Part shown: in pieces, positions 56,867-64,000 of the stretch
How the letters are laid out: each line of letters starts with the position of its first letter
Numbering within the stretch: the stretch's first letter is position 1
Source: Begonia masoniana
Taxonomy: Eukaryota > Streptophyta > Magnoliopsida > Cucurbitales > Begoniaceae
Direction: 5' to 3'
Assembly: GCA_022432975.1 (NCBI GenBank)
Contig: CM039516.1
Span: 28,288,051-28,352,050 of the forward strand
Length of the DNA: 64,000 nucleotides
The notes under the pieces: generated by a model
What the model was told of the DNA's origin: nothing
Databases searched by the model: none
The model's input: the letters and a program-made list of their open reading frames with translations, nothing else
Made by a program: the position numbers and the translations under genes

Positions 56867-58078
56867 AAATCGAGTTCGTCAGGTTCTATCCCTCCTTTTC
56901 CGTTTTGTTTTGTTTCAGAAATTTTAATCTTGAGTCTTGAAATCTGTTTCAATTTATTTCGATGATTCGCTATTCAAATATGCGTCAAACGAAAACATCG
57001 TCTTCATATGAATCATAGAACGTCGTGTCAGCTTTCTGATCTGTGTTGAAACGTCAAAATCGGATCTTGTTTGCTTATTCAAAAGTGAAATTTTGTAACT
57101 GTCAAGGATTGGTGATTCTCAAAAGTATTTCGCAGTTTTCATCTTGATAACGATTCCGATTGCGAAAGTGTTATTCTTTAAGTTGTTAGATGAGATTTTG
57201 ATCTTTCCAAATCGTACCTAAACGTAAAATTCCGATCTGGTTTGGGCACTAAAAAGTTATCTACAAATTCAGTTACCAATTCGGTTACAAATTCGGTTAC
57301 AATTCGGTTACAAATTCGGTTACCAATTCTGTTACAAATTCGGTTACCAATTCGGTTACAAATTCAAAAAAAAAAAAAAAAAAAAAAATGTGTTTCTCTA
57401 AATCTATTCAACTACCTTACCTCATTGGATTGTTCCTTTGCATCCTTATACTATTCTGATTATTTTGAGCTAGTTCTTTCATCACTAATTGTAGTGTCTG
57501 TTATTTTGGTTTGTCTTGTTTAGTTCGCCACTTGTGAACTTCCATTACTATTCGGTTAGTTTCGAAAGAAATCAAAGAGAATTCAAGTGGAAAAAGGCAC
57601 GAGTGAGTGAGAATATTAGAGGGTAACAGCCAATATTATTGAGTGTAAACACGAGTGCAATTGAGTGATTTTTCTTCATTTCGAGTGAAACACGTGAGGG
57701 AGTGCTGTGAGGTCCTATATTTCTTCACCTTTTACTTCTTATTTGTTTCGTAATTGTAGTACTTATTTTGCCATTATTTATTTATTTTTTTGTTCTTTTA
57801 TTTTGGGTTGTCAATTTTTGTTATTGCAGGAAAACTCATTTATTACTATTTGATTAGTTTTCCTTATAAAAAAAAAACAAAAAAAAAAAAAAAAAAAAAA
57901 AAATCGAGTGGAAAAGGCACGAGTGGGTGAGCATATCTAAAGGTAAAAGCCAATATTATTGAGAGTAAACACGAGTGAAATTGAGTGATTTTCCACATTT
58001 TCGAGTGAAACACGTGAGGGAGTGTTGTGAGGTCCTATTTTACTTCACCTTCTACGTTCTTACAGAGAATACCTAACC
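56867..58078 (+). other. Leader of element F
   Basis: Non-coding. It holds a 12-bp tandem array (CAAATTCGGTTA variants, 57261-57365, about 9 copies), A tracts (57366-57388 and 57869-57902), and a ~155-bp direct duplication (57565-57738 and 57899-58056). Each duplicate ends in the motif CACGTGAGGGAG..GGTCC shared with A and C. Confidence 0.8.
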
Positions 58079-61000
58079 ATGTCCGACGCAGAAGACAACC
58101 AACATCCTGCTAACATGCCAAATTTACAAATGGAGGCGATCATGGGAGAGATGAGACGGCTGATGAGACAAGGGTTCAATGAGATCAATGAGCGAATTGA
58201 TCAAGTGGAACAGATTGCGACACGAGTCCAACCCCCGGCTGGGCATAATGCACTGAGAAGAAACCAGCGTAGGCAGTTCCCTATGGAAGAGATCGATGAA
58301 ATTGATGAGAGAAACTTGGAGGATGATCTTGATAGGGTGTCCGTGGGCAGTCGTGGAAGACATGGGAATGACCGCACAAGACAAGACCGAGGCCGACTTG
58401 ATTATAATTTGGGAAACATCAAGATGAAGATTCCTGAGTTTCGAGGAAAAAGTGATCCAGAGGAGTACCTGGACTGGGAACGGAAAATAGAGCTAGTTTT
58501 TGATTGCCACAACTACTCCGAGCGAAAGAAAGTGAAGCTTGCTGCCATAGAATTTACAGAGTATGCAATAGTGTGGTGGGACAAGTTGTGTCTCGATCGA
58601 AGGCAAGACGGCGACCTTCCCATTGAGAGTTGGGCAGAGATGAAGAGGGTGATGCGACGACGATTTGTACCGAGTCATTACCGTCGTGATCTACACAACA
58701 AATTGCAAACTCTTCGGCAAGGGAGTCGGAGTGTGGATGAGTATTACAAGGATATGGAGATGACGATGATAAGGGCCAATGTCGAAGAGGATCGAGAAGC
58801 GACAATGTCTAGATTCTTGAGGGGGTTGAATCGCGAGATTGCCGACGCAGTTGAGCTACAACATTATGTTGAGATTGAAGACTTGGTTCACATGTCCTTG
58901 AAGGTAGAGAGACAGCAGCAGCGACGTAGTAGTAACCGTCAACATAGCTTGAACCAAACGCCTTGGAAGCCAAAGTATCCGAAGAAGGAAGAGAGTCCCT
59001 CCACTTCTAAGGGTAAGTTTGAACAGCGGGCAACAACTACGCCCTCTTCCAACCAGGCCAAACCAACACCTACACCCAATCGCTCCAGTGAGATCAAGTG
59101 TTTCAAATGTCTTGGGATAGGACATATCGCGAGTCAATGCCCAAATAAGCGAGTGATGGTGTTGCGGGAGAGTGGAGAGATCGAGTCCGAGGCTAGTGAT
59201 GACGAGGGTGAATCAGATATGCCGTCATTGGAGTATGTTTCCACGGATGATGAGGAGGTAGGAGCTGCCAACGGAGACTTCCTTTTGGTTGCACGACGTG
59301 CCTTGAGTGCGCAGATAAAGGAGGACGAAGATGATAAGGTGCAGCGAGAAAATATTTTCCACACCCGGTGCCACGTGAAAGACAAAGTGTGTAGCGTCAT
59401 AGTCGACGGGGGAAGTTGTACCAATGTGGCTAGTGCTTCTATGGTGGAGAAATTGGGATTGTTAACGTTGAAACATCCACGACCTTACAAGCTGCAATGG
59501 TTGAATGATAGTGGGGAGGTACGTGTCACCAAGCAAGTGGTGGTACCCTTTCGGATTGGAAAGTACGAAGACGAAGTGAAGTGCGACGTGGTACCGATGC
59601 AAGCTAGTCATATCCTGTTGGGAAGACCGTGGCAATTTGATCGAAGAGTGCAACATGATGGTTTCACCAACAAGTATTCATTCACCCATAAACACAAGCC
59701 AATCACGTTAGTACCCTTATCCCCGAGAGAGGTCTTTGCAGATCAAATTAGGTTGCAGAAATCGAGCGAACAAGAAAGAAAAGAGTGGAAACAAGGAAAA
59801 CCTGAGAGAAAACCAGAGAGTTCATCCATTTCTAAACAGAATCTCTTTGCAACCAAGAGTGATTTGAAACAAGCCATTACCGACAAACAGCCAATGATCC
59901 TTCTCACGTACAAGGAAGATATTTTAAATACTAACAAGCTAGATTTGTCCCTTCCGAATCTGGTTGTTTCTCTTTTGCAGGACTTTGAGGACGTATTTCC
60001 CGATGAGCTTCCAAAAGGTTTGCCACCCATTCGCGGGATTGAGCACAAGATTGACCTTGTTCCTGGAGCCTCTATTCCTAATCGGCCAGCTTATCGCACC
60101 AACCCAGAGGAGACAAAGGAGTTACAGCGTCAAGTGGACGACTTGATGGAAAGGGGGTACGTGAGGGAGAGCATGAGTCCGTGCGCTGTTCCCGTTCTTT
60201 TGGTTCCTAAGAAGGATGGAACATGGCGCATGTGCACCGATTGTCGCGCCATCAACAATATCACGGTAAAGTATCGTTTTCCTATTCCTCGTTTAGATGA
60301 TATGCTTGATGAGTTGCATGGTTCCTGTGTCTTTTCAAAGATTGATCTTAAGAGTGGATACCATCAGATTAGAATGAATGAAGGAGATGAGTGGAAAACA
60401 GCGTTTAAAACAAAACATGGATTGTACGAGTGGATGGTCATGCCATTTGGGCTAACTAATGCACCTAGTACTTTCATGCGCTTGATGAATCATGTTTTGC
60501 GTCCGTTTATTGGAAAATTTGTGGTTGTATACTTTGATGATATTTTAATATATAGTTCGAATCTGCATGACCATGTTTCCCATTTGAGAGCAGTTTTGAA
60601 TGTTCTTAGGAAAGAGAAATTGTACGCTAACCAGGGCAAGTGCACCTTTTGCACCGACCAGCTTGTTTTTCTTGGTTTTATTGTTAGCGCGCAGGTAATC
60701 CAGGTTGACAATGAAAAGGTTTCCGCAATTCAAGAATGGCCAACTCCGACGACTGTTGGACATGTGCGAAGTTTTCATGGACTTGCTAGCTTCTACCGGC
60801 GATTCGTGAAGGACTTTAGCACCGTGGCCGCACCGCTCACCGATGTGATGAAGAAGAATGTTCCATTCAAGTGGGGCGAGGCACAAGAGGAGGCATTTAA
60901 GATTCTGAAATATAAACTTTCGCATGCCCCTTTACTTGCTTTACCTAACTTTGATAAAATGTTTGAGGTTGAGTGTGATGCTTCAGGTGTAGGGATTGGA

Positions 61001-61507
61001 GCTGTTTTAATGCAGGAACGAAGACCAATTGCATACTTCAGTGAGAAGTTGAGCGGCGCAACGCTCAACTACCCGACGTACGACAAAGAGCTCTATGCCG
61101 TAGTTCGTGCCCTCGAGACGTGGCAACACTACCTTATGCCAAAGGAGTTCGTGATCCGCACCGATCATGAAACCTTGAAGCATTTCAAGAGCCAACACAA
61201 GCTGAACAAACGCCATGGTCACTGGTCTGAATTCTTGGAGCCATTCCCATACATCATCCAGTACAAGAAAGGTAAGGAGAATGTGGTTGCTGATGCACTT
61301 TCTCGCAGGTATGTTTTAATATCAACCTTAGATGCTAAATTACTTGGATTCGAACATATCAAGCAGCTTTACATTGATGATGTTGATTTGGAGAGAGTTA
61401 TAGGTTGTGTGAGAAATCTGGGTTTGGGAAGTTCTTTAGGCATGACGGGTACCTATTTAGGGAAGGTAAATTGTGTGTTCCCAACTGTTCTTTGCGTGAT
61501 TTATTGA
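58079..61507 (+). pseudogene. Gag-Pol of element F, first part (to the integrase start)
   Basis: The ATG at 58079 ([20 protein letters not shown]) starts an 1142-codon frame. Domains: gag core (about 115-280), zinc knuckle [14 protein letters not shown] (341-354), protease with D-G-G (443-445, VDGGSCTN) where C has D-S-G, RT with YFDD (818-821), and RNase H (VECDASG, IRTDHET, ADALSRR). After LERVIG (~1109) the frame departs from the family sequence. A one-base shift near 61403 moves integrase to another frame. No slippery site is evident there, so this is a mutation or a sequence error. Otherwise RT and RNase H motifs are intact. Confidence 0.9.
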
Positions 61508-62766
61508 TTAGGGAATCCCATGGGGGAGGGTTGATGGGGCATTTTGGGGTAGCAAAAACTCTAGGAATTCTACAAGAACATTTCTATTGGCCCCACATTA
61601 AACGAGATGTTGAGAGGATAATTGGTAGGTGTCTTACGTGTAAGCAAGCTAAATCGAGAGTACAACCGAATGGGCTTTACACACCACTGCCTATTCCTAG
61701 TTCACCTTGGATTGACATTTCGATGGACTTTGTGCTAGGGTTACCTAGGACTAAGCGTGGTAAGGATTCGATTTTTGTGGTTGTAGATCGTTTTTCTAAG
61801 ATGGCTCATTTTATTCCTTGTCATAAAACTGATGATGCCTCTAATGTTGCTGAATTGTTCTTTCGAGAGATAGTACGGTTACATGGGATGCCAAGGACAA
61901 TAGTTTCGGATCGTGATGCTAAATTTTTAAGTTACTTTTGGAAAACTTTGTGGGGGAAATTAGGAACAAAACTTTTGTTTTCAACTACTTGTCATCCCCA
62001 AACTGATGGTCAAACTGAGGTAGTGAATAGGACTTTATCGACATTGTTGAGGGCAGTCATTAGCAAAAACATTAAGTCATGGGAGGAATATTTGCCACAT
62101 GTCGAGTTTGCCTACAATCGTTCAATTCATTCAGCCACTAAATTTTCACCATTTGAGATTGTTTATGGTTTTAATCCGCTAACCCCATTGGATTTATCAC
62201 CTTTACCTGTTTCTGAACAAGTGAATTTAGATGGCGAGAAGAAGGCAGAAGTCGTGAAACAACTCCACGAGCGAGCTCGACAAAACATTGAGCGGAGAAC
62301 AGATCAATACATCAAGAATGCCAACAAGGGTCGCCGTCAACTCATTTTTGAACCAGGAGATTGGGTTTGGTTGCATATGCGCAAAGAGAGATTCCCCGCA
62401 CAACGACGTTCTAAATTGCTTCCTCGTGGTGATGGACCATTCCAAGTGCTTGAGCGAATTAACAACAACGCCTACAAGCTTGATTTACCTGGTGAGTACA
62501 ATGTAAGTGCAACGTTTAATGTTTCTGACTTGAGTCCTTTTGATGCAGATTTTGATTTGAGGACAAATCATTTTCAAGAGGGAGGGAATGATGAGGACCT
62601 CAAGACGGATACATTACAAGTGGATGGACCAATAACGAGAGCAAAGGCAAAGCAGATCAAGGAGCAAATGAGCAATTTGGTCCGTCAAATCTTACCTCAA
62701 GAAGGAAATTGCATTCAGAAGCAAGAACCAGAGATTGTTCTCTTAATCCAAGCTGTTTTGGGATGA
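61405..62766 (+). pseudogene. Integrase of element F (separate frame)
   Basis: 453 codons continuing the polyprotein after the shift: zinc-binding (H39, H46, C76, C79), DD35E core (D108, D169, E205), GPY-type [11 protein letters not shown], then [13 protein letters not shown] at the PPT and [10 protein letters not shown] inside the 3' LTR. All catalytic residues are present. It ends at 62766, about 59 codons into the LTR. Confidence 0.9.
62577..62588 (+). promoter_or_regulatory. Polypurine tract of element F
   Basis: AGAGGGAGGGAA followed by the LTR start TGATGAGGACC. It also encodes part of the QEGGND peptide. Confidence 0.88.
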
Positions 62767-63257
62767 TTTTTATGTCATTTTCGTTTTATTTATTTAGTTA
62801 ATTCGATTGTCGTTTTTTTAGGGTTTAAAAAGTACTTGTCGTATGTCAAGTCATAAGTTGTCATTATTTTAGCAATTGTCATTATTTTAATTAAGAGTTA
62901 CAAGGACAAGATAGTAATTTTGTTCTTGAAACCCTAGCATGAAGGGGTGTTTCATGCCTATAAATTCATTCCTAGTTGAATAAAAAAGGGTATTCAGGTT
63001 TTATCTAATTGTGAGAGAATTTCTCTTAGTTTCTTGAAGAAACTCCGAACTTATCAAGGTTCTCCTTGTGGCGTTCAAAATCTGACTTATCAAACGAACG
63101 GGCATATTCGTTTGTGGCGTCCTCCTCATTCCAAGGTTCGGATCTATATAGATTTCGGGTCAAGGATTTCCTTTTCGAACTTGTAGATTCTGGGTTAGCG
63201 ACGACGCCAATATTTTGATCGTGGGTCATCGTCACATCGTTGGCGTGGTTCGCATCA
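62589..63257 (+). repeat. 3' LTR of element F
   Basis: 669 bp, TGATGAGGACC...GGTTCGCATCA, with TATAAAT at 62959-62965. Its last 300 bp match the fragment at 25329-25629. The antisense frame at 63026-63235 is not treated as a gene. Confidence 0.9.
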
Positions 63258-64000
63258 ATTACGCGTCCATTAAGTTTATTGGGTCCTCAGTACACGTCGT
63301 TCTCATGACTTCAAGTTAAACCTTGAAGGTGAAATGCATAACTTAGGTTCTAACCACAAGTCATGTAACAGTCAACCTCATTAGCTTGATACGTTCAGTT
63401 CTTTTGGAACAAATCGATTGAAGTGAACTTTCTTATACTTCATCAAACGCATTACTAAGGCTTAATTACGCGTCCATGAAGGTTATTGGGTCATTAGTAC
63501 AAGTTGTTCTCTTCACTTCAAGTTAAACCTTGAAGGTGAAATGGACAACTTAGATTCTAACCACAAGTCATTTAACAGTCAAACTCATTAGCTTGATACG
63601 TTAAGTCCTTTTGGAACAAATTGATTGAAGTGAACTTTCTTATACTTCATCAAACGCATTACTAAGGCTTAATTACGCGTCCATGAAGGTTATTGGGTCC
63701 TCAGTACACATCGTTCTCATAACTTCAAGTTAAACCTTGAAGGTGAAATGGATAACTTAGGTTCTAACCACAAGTCATTTAACAGTCAACCTCATTAGCT
63801 TGATACGTTCAGTTCTTTTGGAACAAATCGATTGAAGTGAGCTTTCTTATACTTCATCAAACGCATTACTAAGGCTTAATTACGCGTCCATGAAGGTTAT
63901 TGGGTCCTTAGTACAAGTCGTTCTCTTCACTTCAAGTTAAACCTTGAAGGGGAAATGGATAACTTAGGTTCTAACCACAAGTCATGTAACAGTTAACCTC
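63258..64000 (-). repeat. 207-bp satellite array, reverse orientation, continuing past the window
   Basis: Starts ATTACGCGTCCATTAAG directly after the element F LTR. About 3.6 monomers with the usual words; it runs off the right edge. Confidence 0.97.

Larger units (their letters stand above)
56852..63257 (+). mobile_element. Element F: nearly complete Ty3/gypsy element lacking its own 5' LTR
   Basis: PBS (56852), leader (56867-58078), gag-pol (58079-62766, with one frameshift), PPT, 3' LTR (62589-63257). A TRIM LTR takes the place of the 5' LTR. The flanking satellite is forward on the left and reverse on the right, so its surroundings have been rearranged since insertion. Confidence 0.9.

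Noticed and set aside
57242..57523. 93-codon open frame in the element F leader
   Set aside because: It is made of the 12-bp repeat and an A tract read as Lys codons; there is no domain.
61380..61450. Programmed frameshift between RT/RNase H and integrase in element F
   Set aside because: No slippery heptamer or obvious downstream structure, and sibling C has a single continuous frame; a 1-nt mutation or error is simpler.

Overview
This window is plant nuclear repeat DNA, almost certainly from a eudicot and probably pericentromeric or centromeric. I see no host protein-coding gene, no tRNA gene and no functional rRNA gene. The plant assignment rests on four things: plant-type Ty3/gypsy and Ty1/copia lineages, primer-binding sites matching plant initiator tRNA-Met (TGGTATCA-type), TRIM elements, and a plant snRNA-type promoter motif. 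The species cannot be named from the sequence.

The matrix is a tandem satellite with a ~207-bp monomer. It totals roughly 24 kb (about 115 monomers), split into blocks at 4858-9479 and 11303-16881 (called forward), 21745-25328, 25630-27783, 30709-35307, 49632-51776 and a 55640-55662 stub (reverse), 55983-56737 (forward again) and 63258-64000 (reverse). A 100-N assembly gap lies at 16882-16981, and the satellite orientation flips across the gap/copia region.

Inserted into the satellite, left to right: (A) a defective minus-strand gypsy element, 1-4857; a truncated long LTR, 9480-11302; a minus-strand copia relic, 16982-21625, with a 315-bp TRIM inside its gag; an LTR fragment, 25329-25629; a 2.9-kb solo LTR with a target-site duplication (TSD), 27784-30708; (B) an old chromodomain (Tekay-like) gypsy element, 35308-49631, whose gag is interrupted by (C) a complete and apparently young 7.0-kb gypsy element, 41680-48683, with an intact 1599-codon gag-pol and LTRs in which I saw no difference; two truncated gypsy elements fused head to head (E minus, D plus), 51777-55639; a rearranged TRIM, 55663-55982, an inverted satellite piece, and a second TRIM LTR fused at the primer-binding site to (F) a nearly complete plus-strand gypsy element, 56852-63257.

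Elements A, C, D, E and F form one related group with short LTRs of the form TGAT...ATCA. In C, D, E and F the polyprotein frame runs through the polypurine tract into the 3' LTR. With the satellite setting this resembles the centromeric CRM-type lineage, but the clade is an inference.

The most unusual signals concern possible RNA polymerase III promoters carried by LTRs. Element C's LTRs contain a 65-bp ungapped match to the 5S rRNA internal control region, antisense to an extra tail on its own integrase frame. The TRIM LTRs carry a plant snRNA USE box followed 24-26 bp later by a TATA box, the spacing typical of Pol III U6 genes. Other notable signals are a TRIM-associated inversion whose TSD copies can still be matched in inverted orientation, a 74-bp LTR palindrome, covarying LTR hairpins, and satellite higher-order structure.
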